From an uncultured Aquimarina sp. (GTDB taxonomy: Bacteria > Bacteroidota > Bacteroidia > Flavobacteriales > Flavobacteriaceae): a stretch of 64,000 bases of DNA. Both the position numbers and the translations under genes were made by a program. How positions within the stretch are numbered: position 1 is the first letter of the stretch; each line of letters opens with the position of its first letter. Shown piece after piece: positions 6,676 through 15,124 of this stretch. The stretch is taken from the NCBI RefSeq assembly GCF_947492965.1, contig NZ_CANLOZ010000003.1, positions 62,001 through 126,000 of the forward strand. Reading direction: 5' to 3'. The notes under the pieces were generated by a model. That model saw nothing but the letters and a program-made list of their open reading frames with translations. It was not told the DNA's origin and did no database searches.

Positions 6676-9627
6676 TTAGCTATAAATATCTTTGCTCACT
6701 GTTCCTATTTTTTTGTTTCTGTACCATAACCCACCTAAAAAGATTATGATAATACTTGTAACTCCTATTGCTATCCAATACCAAAAAGGATTCGTTCCGA
6801 ATTGGACAGGATCAGAATCTCCTAAAAGATAAAAACCTCCCCAATAGAAAGGGTGGATACGATTGATATTCCCATTTTTAAGATACTCTAATTTTGCATG
6901 TTGCAGAGCTTGTGATTTACTCATGCCATTTTTTAGGTTGATATAAAAATAGGTCATTAAATCTGGAGTAGTCTGATCCGAAACATCCCAACTACTTAGC
7001 AATAAGCTCTTAGCTCCCGCATACTGAAACGCAGTTCCTAAACTCATAATCCCTTCTCCTTTCGCAATTTTTCCTGTACCTGTATTACAGGCGCTTAGAA
7101 CTGTTAGTTCTGCTGGGATGTCCAATGCAAATAGTTCATGGCTATAGAGTAAATTATCCTCGATAGAGTCATTACTCTTTGTAAAAAATAGCTTTGAATT
7201 TTCTGGTCGCTCATTATCCACTTCACCATGTAATGCTAAATGTAAGATACTATAATTACTCACATTCTTTTTAAAATTAGTTTCAATAGCCTCCGATCCA
7301 TAAAAATAATTTCCATTAATAATATTGGCAATGGCCTTAATTTCTTTGCGAGTTCCTGGCAAATCATTTGTATACTGAGTAAGATCTGATAAACTTATGG
7401 TATTTGAACTTTGTTTATCAATTTTATTAGAAAAAGAAAAGGCTAGACATTCTTCTTGTGTGTTTTTAAAATTAAATAAGCTTTTATCTCTATCCGAAAA
7501 TAATAAGTTTGCGGAGTTGGCATAAGAAACAGTATAATCTTTTAGTAAATAGGATAGGTCTTTAGGGTTATTAGTAATGTCGTCTTTACTTAGTAGTAAA
7601 TCAAAATTAAGATGCCATAAAGCACCATCTGGAACAATGATAAGTTCTTTGCCTAGAAGCTCATTTTTAATTGGAGCTATAAGGTCTTTATACAATAAAT
7701 GAGCTATTTTCTTATATGTCTTTGTATTTCTATCGGTTATCGTCATTCTGAATTCCGAAACTTTTTCATTTAGATTAGATATCTTTAATTCTTTAACCGC
7801 AATTTTATTTTTGGTAATGATAAATGTGTATACAATATCATTGGCTATAAAAAATTCTAAAAGCGTAGATGTCGGGTGCAGCATTTCTTGGATATCATCT
7901 ACTAATATTATGGAGTTTTGGTATTTTAATTTGTGGTATTTGGGATAATTTGTTTTTAATACAAAGGCTAGAGAGTCTTCTATCAGACTTAACTTATGTA
8001 ATTTGTTTTCGTATTCCTGAATTTTAGACCCATCGATGTTTGCTTTGGATGTTTCTTCAACTATTCTAGATTGATAAAAAGCTCTATTAATCCTTTGGTT
8101 TTTTTCGAGTTCTAATAACTCAGGAGATAAGCCGGCAAACTCTTTAGTCTTTGATTCGTTGATTAAGTCCTTAAGTGTATTTGCTTTGCTTTTTTCTATT
8201 AGGTAAATTATTTTTTCAAGAGTATGCTTAGCTCCTATTTCCTTGTAAAACTGAAATTGTGCTTTGATAGCATCCGCATAAATAATTCTAGCACTTTCTG
8301 CGAATAAAATTTTCTCTTGATAATCTTGATAGGATTTTCGGATATAATTAATCAAAACATCAGCTTGATCATAGATCTCTAAACTTTTACATAGATCTTC
8401 AATATTCTCGTACTCTTCATATTTCGATAGAAGTGTAGTAGCTTTCCCCCTGAGTACGGTTAATAGTAATTTTAAATCATAATATTCGCTAGGATCAAAA
8501 ACGTTTGTTCTTCGGGTATCATATTTTGATTTTCTATTAGCTTTTACGGCTTTATCATAGTAAGATATTGCTTTAGAAAAGTCTTTTTTCTTATCGTACA
8601 CTTTCGCTATGTTATAGTAGAAATCCGAAGTTAGTATATGTTTATTACCATAGGTTTTTTGAAATGTAATTAACCCTTTTTCATAGTATTGTAGGGCGTC
8701 TTCATATTTCTGTTTCTGAATATAAATATTTGCAATTCTTAGATTTAAGTTCACAATTTTTGGATCATTTTCATCTAAAACAGTTGAGTAGGCGTTAAGA
8801 GATTTTTGGTAATAAGATAATGAGATGTCATATTCTTTTCTGTAGTCGTAGATGTCTCCAATATTAGCGTATAATTCGGCTACATTAATATTGTTTTCTC
8901 CATAAGCTTGTATGTGTATTCTTAAGCTTTCTAGATAGTTTGTAAGTGATTTTCCATACTTTTTTTGATCCCTGTAGAGGTTACCAATATTCTGATAACT
9001 CTTTCCATTTTCAATATAGTTTTCTCCAAACAGCTTAGTTCCTATAAGAATACTCTTGTTGTAATACTCTATTGCCTTTTCGTGTGCGCCGTTTTTAATG
9101 TAAACATCTCCGATATTGTCATAAGTAAAAGCGATCATATCCCTTTTTCTAGAATACTGGAAAATAAGCAGTGATTTCTCGTAGTTTTCTAGTGCTAAAT
9201 CATATCGCAAAAGGTTTTTGTAGGTAACTCCAATATATAGAAATCCAGTTCCAGTATAAAAATGATACCAACCATATTTCTTAATCGATAGTCTTACAAA
9301 AGTTTTAAAATAATCAAGTGCAATTTCATGTTCACCCAAGTTTTTATAAATAAGGCCTATTCTATTGTAATGAATAATTATTTTTTCATGATTCTGACCA
9401 TATATTTTAGATTCTACATCCAAAGCTTTTTTATAGTATTCTACAGAACGTTCAAGTTTCTTTTGTTCAAATAGAGATTCAGCTTTTTGTAGATATTGTG
9501 AGGCTAGTATCGTGTCCTTAGATGACTGTGCTAAAATTTGGCATAATGGAAGAAAAAGAATAGTAATATATACAATCTTAAGAGTAAAAAAATATTCCAG
9601 TCGTTCCATTGATGACAATATAAACAT
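6676..9627 (-). CDS. Exported TPR-CHAT protein, copy 1
   Basis: A 983-residue protein: N-terminal signal peptide or anchor (about 1-34), roughly ten TPR-type repeats (about 45-380, many with the A-x-x-Y-Y-x-K-A-L pattern), a helical linker, then a CHAT caspase-like domain (about 590-930). The CHAT dyad is visible as H800 in LHLALHGEVD and C847 in LSACNTGTG. A C-terminal transmembrane helix (about 949-969) is followed by a basic tail. Signal peptide plus C-terminal anchor place TPR and CHAT in the periplasm. A second in-frame Met (codon 7) may be the true start. The gene is divergent from an ECF sigma / anti-sigma pair, exactly as copy 2 at 16694-19972. CHAT proteins are cysteine proteases or scaffolds; the target here is unknown. 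Confidence 0.85.
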   Translation of the reverse strand: MFILSSMERLEYFFTLKIVYITILFLPLCQILAQSSKDTILASQYLQKAESLFEQKKLERSVEYYKKALDVESKIYGQNHEKIIIHYNRIGLIYKNLGEHEIALDYFKTFVRLSIKKYGWYHFYTGTGFLYIGVTYKNLLRYDLALENYEKSLLIFQYSRKRDMIAFTYDNIGDVYIKNGAHEKAIEYYNKSILIGTKLFGENYIENGKSYQNIGNLYRDQKKYGKSLTNYLESLRIHIQAYGENNINVAELYANIGDIYDYRKEYDISLSYYQKSLNAYSTVLDENDPKIVNLNLRIANIYIQKQKYEDALQYYEKGLITFQKTYGNKHILTSDFYYNIAKVYDKKKDFSKAISYYDKAVKANRKSKYDTRRTNVFDPSEYYDLKLLLTVLRGKATTLLSKYEEYENIEDLCKSLEIYDQADVLINYIRKSYQDYQEKILFAESARIIYADAIKAQFQFYKEIGAKHTLEKIIYLIEKSKANTLKDLINESKTKEFAGLSPELLELEKNQRINRAFYQSRIVEETSKANIDGSKIQEYENKLHKLSLIEDSLAFVLKTNYPKYHKLKYQNSIILVDDIQEMLHPTSTLLEFFIANDIVYTFIITKNKIAVKELKISNLNEKVSEFRMTITDRNTKTYKKIAHLLYKDLIAPIKNELLGKELIIVPDGALWHLNFDLLLSKDDITNNPKDLSYLLKDYTVSYANSANLLFSDRDKSLFNFKNTQEECLAFSFSNKIDKQSSNTISLSDLTQYTNDLPGTRKEIKAIANIINGNYFYGSEAIETNFKKNVSNYSILHLALHGEVDNERPENSKLFFTKSNDSIEDNLLYSHELFALDIPAELTVLSACNTGTGKIAKGEGIMSLGTAFQYAGAKSLLLSSWDVSDQTTPDLMTYFYINLKNGMSKSQALQHAKLEYLKNGNINRIHPFYWGGFYLLGDSDPVQFGTNPFWYWIAIGVTSIIIIFLGGLWYRNKKIGTVSKDIYS

Positions 9628-9859
9628 CCTTAATGTTAGATTGTTTGATTTTTATCTAAAACCTATCTTAAATCATGCATAGACAATAGGTGTTCTCAGA
9701 TAAGCTTGTTATTTTAGATAGTTGGTTATGTACTTTTAAAATCAAAAATAGATAACCATTTATATTTATTTATAGTATAGCACATAAAAATGTTACTTTT
9801 ACAGATAAATAAAAATTAAACTAATAAGGTAACAGATTGCTGTTTTAGGACATTAACCT

Positions 9860-10447
9860 ATGAGTATTAATGATGATCGCAAAATTTTAGAAGGAATTCT
9901 AGCTGGTGATGCCAAAGCAATTAAGGCTTTTTACAAGAAAAACTTTAGTTACATAAAAGGTTTTGTTTTAAAAAATTCGGGAGACGAAGAAGATGCTGAG
10001 GATATTTTTCAGGATGCATTAATAGTTATTTATGAAAAATTAAAAGCAGGTACTTTGGATATACATTCCAACGTTACAGTTAGAACCTATCTTTATGCGA
10101 TATGTAAGAACATGTGGAGGAGTCGATTGAGAAAGAAAAAGAAAATGATTGTAGATAATGAGGTGCTGGAAGAAAATGAAAGAATAGAAAAGTCAATAAG
10201 TGAAGAGATCGAATACAAAGAGCGGGAGCATTTGTATAGGAAGTATTTTCTTGCTTTAAGTGATTCTTGTAAAGAAATCCTGAATCTTGTTTTTGATGGT
10301 AATAACATGAAAGAAATTGCAAGTATAACAGGATATTCAGACGGATACACCAGAAAGAAAAAGTTTGAATGTAAGAAAGCGTTGTTAGAAAAATTAGAGA
10401 AAGACCCTATGTTTCAGGAATTAAAAATAACTTCTGTAAAAGATTAA
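9860..10447 (+). CDS. ECF-type RNA polymerase sigma factor, module copy 1
   Basis: A 195-residue sigma-70 family regulator with region 2 (about 8-95; the AEDIFQDALIVIYEKL stretch is the region 2.2 core) and a region 4 helix-turn-helix (about 140-180; MKEIASITGYSDGYTRKKKFECKKAL). There is no region 1 or 3, as in ECF factors. It directs RNA polymerase to an unknown regulon. The stop codon is 4 bases before the ATG of the anti-sigma-like gene, so they are co-expressed, and the CHAT gene is divergent 232 bp upstream. Its paralogue is at 20176-20751. Insertion-rich linkers with many Lys/Glu separate the two domains. Confidence 0.88.
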   Translation: MSINDDRKILEGILAGDAKAIKAFYKKNFSYIKGFVLKNSGDEEDAEDIFQDALIVIYEKLKAGTLDIHSNVTVRTYLYAICKNMWRSRLRKKKKMIVDNEVLEENERIEKSISEEIEYKEREHLYRKYFLALSDSCKEILNLVFDGNNMKEIASITGYSDGYTRKKKFECKKALLEKLEKDPMFQELKITSVKD

Positions 10448-10451
10448 TGTG

Positions 10452-11192
10452 ATGGAAAGAACTCAGGAATTATTTGAAAAAATAGAGCTTTATTTATCAA
10501 AAGAGTTACCTGCTCAAGAGGTTATTGCTTTTGAAAAGGAAATATCTATGGATTCTGAGCTAGAACTCGAAGTAGAAAAGCATCGCGAACTGCAACGAGT
10601 GTTAAGTGATACGGATACGCTTCTATTTAAAGAAAAGTTACATAAAATCAGTACAGAGATCAAACGAGAAAGTTCAGAAGAAAGTACTATTTCTTATTCA
10701 TTATTCTGGAAAATAGCAGCTTCGATAGTAATTGTTTTTGGGGTTGGTACTTTATTATGGAATACGCTAAATACTTCAGGTGATTTTTCTGATTTATACG
10801 CTGCGTATTATGAAATATATCCTGTAGAAGATGTTATCAGAGGAAGTACTCAGGTAGAAAAAGATGTTATTATGAAAAGTTACGCAGAAGGTGATTACCA
10901 AAAGGTGGTAGCTATACTTTCTGATAATACTTCATTTCCATTAACGGAACAATTTAGATTGTATTTAGGGAATAGTTATCTAAATTTAGGAAAAGAGCAA
11001 GAAGCTTTGGAGCAATTTCAGCAGATAGGTGATGATAGTAAATATTCTGAAAATGCTAATTGGTATCAGGCCTTAACTTATTTAAAGCTAAAAGATGCTG
11101 AAAAATCTTCAGCCTTATTAAAAGACATTGTTGATTTTGATGGTGTTTACAAAGAAAAAGCACAAGAGCTATTAGCTAAATTAGAAGATTAA
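10452..11192 (+). CDS. Single-pass anti-sigma-like protein with periplasmic TPR-like domain, copy 1
   Basis: A membrane protein of 247 residues. The cytoplasmic N-terminus (1-80) matches the pattern of Bacteroidota anti-sigma proteins (LFEKIELYLSKEL, then FEKEISMDSELELEVE). One transmembrane helix follows (about 86-104, IAASIVIVFGVGTLLW). The C-terminal part (about 125-246) is helical and TPR-like (LYLGNSYLNLGKEQEALEQF, then ANWYQALTYLKL). I infer that the N-terminus sequesters the sigma factor encoded directly upstream and the TPR part senses or is acted on in the periplasm. The ATG at 10452 is preferred over the adjacent GTG at 10449 because the paralogue starts at the equivalent Met. Confidence 0.75.
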   Translation: MERTQELFEKIELYLSKELPAQEVIAFEKEISMDSELELEVEKHRELQRVLSDTDTLLFKEKLHKISTEIKRESSEESTISYSLFWKIAASIVIVFGVGTLLWNTLNTSGDFSDLYAAYYEIYPVEDVIRGSTQVEKDVIMKSYAEGDYQKVVAILSDNTSFPLTEQFRLYLGNSYLNLGKEQEALEQFQQIGDDSKYSENANWYQALTYLKLKDAEKSSALLKDIVDFDGVYKEKAQELLAKLED

Positions 11193-11253
11193 TTTTTTCA
11201 ATCAGCTGATACTAATTTCTACAGTATTCATAGGGCTATATAATCCATATTTT

Positions 11254-11261
11254 TATCTTTG
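11254..11261 (+). promoter_or_regulatory. -7 box of tyrS
   Basis: TATCTTTG is a perfect TAnnTTTG box; its last three bases form an in-frame TTG that would wrongly extend the gene. The ATG at 11286 lies 24 bases downstream. Confidence 0.5.
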
Positions 11262-11285
11262 CGCCATAATTTGAACACTACAAAA

Positions 11286-12581
11286 ATGGCTGTAAATTTT
11301 ATAGAAGAACTTCGTTGGCGTGGAATGTTGCATGATGCAATGCCTGGTACAGAAGAGTATTTATTAGAGCAGATGCGTGCGGCGTATGTAGGATTTGATC
11401 CAACAGCAGATTCTTTACATATTGGTAATCTAGTACCAATTATGTTACTGGCGCACTATCAGCGTGCTGGTCATAAACCTTTTGCTCTAGTTGGTGGTGC
11501 TACTGGAATGATAGGTGACCCTTCTGGTAAATCTGCAGAGCGTAATCTTTTGGATGAAAATACACTTCGCCATAACCAGGAAGCTATAAAACTACAATTA
11601 TCACAGTTTTTGGATTTTGAAAGTGATGAGCCTAACGCTGCCGTTTTAGTAAACAACTATGATTGGATGAAAGAATTTTCATTCCTTGATTTTATTAGAG
11701 ATGTAGGTAAGCATATTACTGTAAATTATATGATGGCCAAAGATTCTGTGAAGAACAGAATTTCTTCAGAATCTTCTGATGGGATGTCATTTACAGAATT
11801 CACTTACCAATTAGTACAAGGATATGATTTCTTGCATTTGTATAAAGAGCATGATTGTACATTGCAAATGGGAGGTAGTGATCAGTGGGGTAATATTACC
11901 ACTGGTACAGAATTGATCAGACGAATTGGAGGCGGTAAAGGGTATGCCCTTACGTGCCCATTGATTACAAAATCTGATGGTTCTAAGTTTGGTAAATCTG
12001 AAGGTGGTAATGTTTGGTTAGATGCGAAAAGAACTTCTCCTTATAAATTTTATCAGTATTGGTTAAACACAAGTGATCAGGATGCTGAAAAGTATATCAA
12101 GATTTTTACTTTTCTAACGAAAGAAGAGATTGAAAACCTAATTGTCGCTCATAATGAAGCTCCACATCAAAGAATTCTTCAAAAGAAGTTAGCAGATGAG
12201 ATCACTATTATGGTGCATTCTCAAGAAGATTTGGATAATGCGATCAAAGCTTCTAATATATTGTTTGGTAAATCTACATCAGAAGATTTAAAAGGGTTGG
12301 ATGAAGCTACTTTCTTGGATGTATTTGATGGTGTGCCACAAGCAGAAATATCTAAAGATAACATCAGCAATGGTGTAGATATTATTGGAGCATTAGCGGA
12401 ACATACGGGGTTTTTAAAATCAAATGGAGAAGCAAGACGTGCATTAAAAGAAAACTCTATTTCTGTGAATAAAGAAAAAGTAAAAGACGGGTATTCTATC
12501 ACTTCTAATGATTTAATCAACGACCAGTTCGTGCTGTTACAAAGAGGAAAGAAAAACTATTTTGTGATTAGAGCAGTATAA
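11286..12581 (+). CDS. tyrS: Tyrosyl-tRNA synthetase
   Basis: Charges tRNA-Tyr with tyrosine in the cytoplasm. The 431-residue class I synthetase has the HIGN signature at residues 45-48, the tyrosine-pocket region [10 protein letters not shown], the KFGKS loop (the KMSKS equivalent) followed by EGGNVW, and a C-terminal S4 RNA-binding domain ([15 protein letters not shown], about 365-430). The length is normal for bacterial TyrS. ATG 11286 is chosen because an in-frame TTG at 11259 lies inside a perfect -7 promoter box. The gene stands alone and ends at a hairpin terminator. It lies between the two CHAT/sigma modules but is unrelated to them. Confidence 0.97.
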   Translation: MAVNFIEELRWRGMLHDAMPGTEEYLLEQMRAAYVGFDPTADSLHIGNLVPIMLLAHYQRAGHKPFALVGGATGMIGDPSGKSAERNLLDENTLRHNQEAIKLQLSQFLDFESDEPNAAVLVNNYDWMKEFSFLDFIRDVGKHITVNYMMAKDSVKNRISSESSDGMSFTEFTYQLVQGYDFLHLYKEHDCTLQMGGSDQWGNITTGTELIRRIGGGKGYALTCPLITKSDGSKFGKSEGGNVWLDAKRTSPYKFYQYWLNTSDQDAEKYIKIFTFLTKEEIENLIVAHNEAPHQRILQKKLADEITIMVHSQEDLDNAIKASNILFGKSTSEDLKGLDEATFLDVFDGVPQAEISKDNISNGVDIIGALAEHTGFLKSNGEARRALKENSISVNKEKVKDGYSITSNDLINDQFVLLQRGKKNYFVIRAV

Positions 12582-12606
12582 AGAAATAACAAAACCACAT
12601 AAAAAA

Positions 12607-12643
12607 ACAAAGCCTGCAAGAATCTCTTCTTAGCAGGCTTTGT
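12607..12643. terminator. Intrinsic terminator between tyrS and the YHS gene
   Basis: An 11-bp perfect stem (acaaagcctgc and its complement) with further pairing of aagaa/ttctt in the loop. The A-run on its left is a U-run for minus-strand transcripts, so it suits the YHS gene best and may serve tyrS too. Confidence 0.75.
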
Positions 12644-12707
12644 CAACTAACCAATCAATTATTGAAAAAAACTTAACGTTCTATATGTTTATCGAGAATT
12701 TGCTCGA

Positions 12708-13157
12708 TTATTTTTTTGCTTTTATTTTTTGCCAATTCTCATCGGCTTTATTTTTTAAGGCTTCTGCACCTTCATCATTCCATTTGGTTAATGTGTTTAT
12801 TCCCCAGGAATTATAGAATAAGTACAGTTTACCATCTCTTATTTCATAGGTTTCAGGATCAATATCTACCTTTTCTGCTTTCGCTCCAATTGCGTAGGCA
12901 CAGTAACCACCATATTGAGGAACAAATTTTTCTGGATTCTTTTTAAATGCATCCAAATTTGCCTGACTTGCGAATTTATATTTCACATTGTCATGAGTAG
13001 TAGTATATTTACTTTCTCCCTTCACAGCTTTATTATTAAAGTATTCTGTTACATCGTATCCTTCTGCGACAAAACCTTTTTTTAGATTGTAATCAATCTT
13101 CTGTGCTGTTAAGTTAGCGGCTAATCCTAAAAACAGTAAGATTAAGAACTTTTTCAT
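12708..13157 (-). CDS. Exported YHS domain protein
   Basis: A 149-residue protein with a Sec signal peptide (about 1-18, ending LTAQ) and a YHS domain (about 28-110), recognised by GYDVTEYFNNKAVKG, KYKFASQANLDAFKKNPEKF, and PQYGGYCAYAIG. YHS domains often occur in metal-handling proteins; the conserved Cys in GGYCAYA could take part in metal or thiol chemistry. In this export form the function is unknown. The gene stands alone on the minus strand between tyrS and the LuxE-like gene. Confidence 0.8.
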   Translation of the reverse strand: MKKFLILLFLGLAANLTAQKIDYNLKKGFVAEGYDVTEYFNNKAVKGESKYTTTHDNVKYKFASQANLDAFKKNPEKFVPQYGGYCAYAIGAKAEKVDIDPETYEIRDGKLYLFYNSWGINTLTKWNDEGAEALKNKADENWQKIKAKK

Positions 13158-13380
13158 TCTGAGTAATGTTTTTTTGTTGTTACACCCATTCAGTCGTAAA
13201 AAAAACAGGACATTACAATTTTAACATAATTATAAGTTTTTAATATCTGTGAATATCCAATTTGATATGCGCTATATACTAAAACCTATACATTTATAAA
13301 TACGTGTGAACACTTTCTATGTTGCATAAAAAGATCATAAAAGAATCTTAATTGTATAGAATAAAATGAAAAAAGTGAGG

Positions 13381-14361
13381 TTACAATACCATTAGGTTAC
13401 ATCCTCTAATATCACTATTGTCGAATCTGCCAAGAATTTCGAAACTTCCATCTATGTGAGTTTTACCCAGATCTTGTGTGGCAATAAAGGAACAAGAATT
13501 AATATTTGCTAAGTCTATAATATTAATTCCACCCGTTTTGTTGTGTTTTAATAAAGTGAGGGCATCTTCTGGATCGCGAGTATATATTTTCATCCAAGGA
13601 GGACAATTAAAAAGACTATTGCCTTTAGAGTAGGCTTGTGATAATAATTCGGTCATTCCATATTCGCTATGAATTTTAGAAACACCAAACCCTTTTTTTA
13701 ATACTTCATGTAATTCTTCTCGGACTATTTCTTTACGCCTACCTTTCATTCCTCCTGTTTCCATGATTACAATATTATCATTTAAATGGAGGGAGTGTTG
13801 CTCTGCAATATCTAAAAGCGCAAAAGAAACACCGATTACCAATACTTTCTCTTGTTTTTCTGCTAGCTGATTGATGGTTTGAATCAGTGTATCTATTTCA
13901 TTAAGATAAAAGCCACTATTAGGTTTGTTACTTGCTTTTATAAATTGATCAGCCATATATACTAAGGAAGAGCCTTCTCTTTCTAAGTATGAAGGTAATA
14001 AAGCCAAAACTGTATAATCTGAAATGTCTCCGTAAAAAGAATGAAATGCCTTTCTGAAGCTGTTTTCATAAATCTTTAGATTTGTAACGTAGTGCTTACT
14101 GGTAATACTTCCAGTGGTGCCACTACTAGTAAAGATCTGTTGCACATTTGCTGGAGAGCTTACAATAGTTTCTTGTTTAAAAAATTCTATCGGAAGAAAA
14201 GGTATTTGTGTAGTTCGGGTTACGGAGTTTTTAGTAACACCTAATAAATTACAAAAACGCTGGTATACTTTGCAATGAATGTATTGATGATGAAAAACTC
14301 TTAAGGCTACCTCTTCAAATTCTGCATCATTTTCAATTTCAAAAATTCTGTCGGATAGCAT
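13381..14361 (-). CDS. LuxE / acyl-protein synthetase-like adenylate-forming protein
   Basis: A 326-residue protein of the LuxE-type acyl-protein synthetase branch of adenylate-forming enzymes. The phosphate-binding Ser/Thr/Gly loop IFTSSGTTGSITSKHYV (about 75-92) is typical, followed by VLVIGVSFALLDIA and METGGMKGRRKE, and the IHSEYGMTELLSQAY segment, which is the adenylation-motif equivalent. It may activate a carboxylate and transfer it to a protein or carrier; the substrate is unknown. The start at ATG 14361 is preferred to the in-frame TTG at 14388, which is the last part of a perfect -7 box. Flavobacteria carry this gene as an isolated single copy. Confidence 0.82.
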   Translation of the reverse strand: MLSDRIFEIENDAEFEEVALRVFHHQYIHCKVYQRFCNLLGVTKNSVTRTTQIPFLPIEFFKQETIVSSPANVQQIFTSSGTTGSITSKHYVTNLKIYENSFRKAFHSFYGDISDYTVLALLPSYLEREGSSLVYMADQFIKASNKPNSGFYLNEIDTLIQTINQLAEKQEKVLVIGVSFALLDIAEQHSLHLNDNIVIMETGGMKGRRKEIVREELHEVLKKGFGVSKIHSEYGMTELLSQAYSKGNSLFNCPPWMKIYTRDPEDALTLLKHNKTGGINIIDLANINSCSFIATQDLGKTHIDGSFEILGRFDNSDIRGCNLMVL

Positions 14362-14385
14362 AAACTTTTCAATGTATTTTTGAAA

Positions 14386-14393
14386 CAAAGGTA
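14386..14393 (-). promoter_or_regulatory. -7 box of the LuxE-like gene
   Basis: On the minus strand this reads TACCTTTG, a perfect TAnnTTTG box, 24 bases before the ATG at 14361. It directly abuts the terminator of the upstream gene. Confidence 0.5.
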
Positions 14394-14395
14394 TA

Positions 14396-14427
14396 AAAAA
14401 ACACCCTTTATAAATAGGGTGTTTTTT
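14396..14427 (-). terminator. Intrinsic terminator after the T9SS-tag gene
   Basis: A 12-bp perfect stem, aaaaaacaccct, loop ttataaat and complement. A/T runs on both sides allow use from either direction. It separates the 14494-14823 gene from the next promoter by only two bases. Confidence 0.8.
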
Positions 14428-14493
14428 AAGTATTATGGGTTATGATATGCGTTCTTTCGATATCACAAAATATAGTCTATAAAGATGATGTAA

Positions 14494-14823
14494 TTATTGT
14501 CTAATTAATTTTTTAGAAAAAATCTCCTTACCAGATTTAATCTTCAATACATATACACCTGGTGGTAGGGCGGAAATATCCAATTGTTCTCTTGTGGTAA
14601 TTACTTTAAATAAAACAGTTTTACCTAATACATTAAAAACTCTACACGTTATTGATTTTCCAGATTTGGAAGTGATGTTTAAAACATCTCCAGTAACTGG
14701 ATTTGGAAATATACTAATTTCTTCTTGATCCTTTATTTCAATGGATGATTGCGCCTGAACTTCTGTAGTAGAAGAAAGGACAAAAATGCCGATAAATATG
14801 AGTAGTAAGTAGATTTTCTTCAT
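14494..14823 (-). CDS. Minimal secreted protein: signal peptide plus T9SS type A sorting domain
   Basis: A 109-residue protein made almost only of a Sec signal peptide (1-24, ending VQAQ) and a T9SS type A C-terminal sorting domain (about 36-109). The sorting domain shows ISIFPNPVTGDVLNI, the VFNVLGKTV core, the LPPGVYVLKIKSG turn and the KKLIRQ end. Only about ten residues separate the two parts, so there is no cargo domain. It would be sent across both membranes by the type IX system and either anchored or released. It could be a real mini-protein or the remnant of a larger secreted protein. The gene stands alone with its own terminator. Confidence 0.82.
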   Translation of the reverse strand: MKKIYLLLIFIGIFVLSSTTEVQAQSSIEIKDQEEISIFPNPVTGDVLNITSKSGKSITCRVFNVLGKTVLFKVITTREQLDISALPPGVYVLKIKSGKEIFSKKLIRQ

Positions 14824-14971
14824 AAAACTTTATTTTGGGACTATAAAAGTACAATATTTTATTAAAAATAGAGTTAGGGCAACCATTTTTAAATGTTAAA
14901 TATGTACAAAATAACAAATTTATTTTCACATTTATGGTATATCCTTTTCATAATTAAGGTTTTTCTTTTTT

Positions 14972-14999
14972 GTTGTCTCGGGAAAAAGTCTCATCTTTG
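14972..14999 (+). promoter_or_regulatory. Possible promoter of the MATE gene
   Basis: A TTG ending at 14972 and the near-consensus -7 box CATCTTTG at 14992-14999 are separated by 19 bases. It would give a leader of about 120 bases before the ATG at 15125. The rest of the 301-base gap (14824-15124) shows nothing else that I can name. Confidence 0.3.
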
Positions 15000-15124
15000 T
15001 TTATTATGAAGTTATAAGGATTTATGTACACATTTATGGAAATATCGGATTCGGTATTATTAGACTAAAAAATCTTCATTTAGTCTTATTCCATTTTTCT
15101 TTTTTTAAACATAATCCATTTTTC

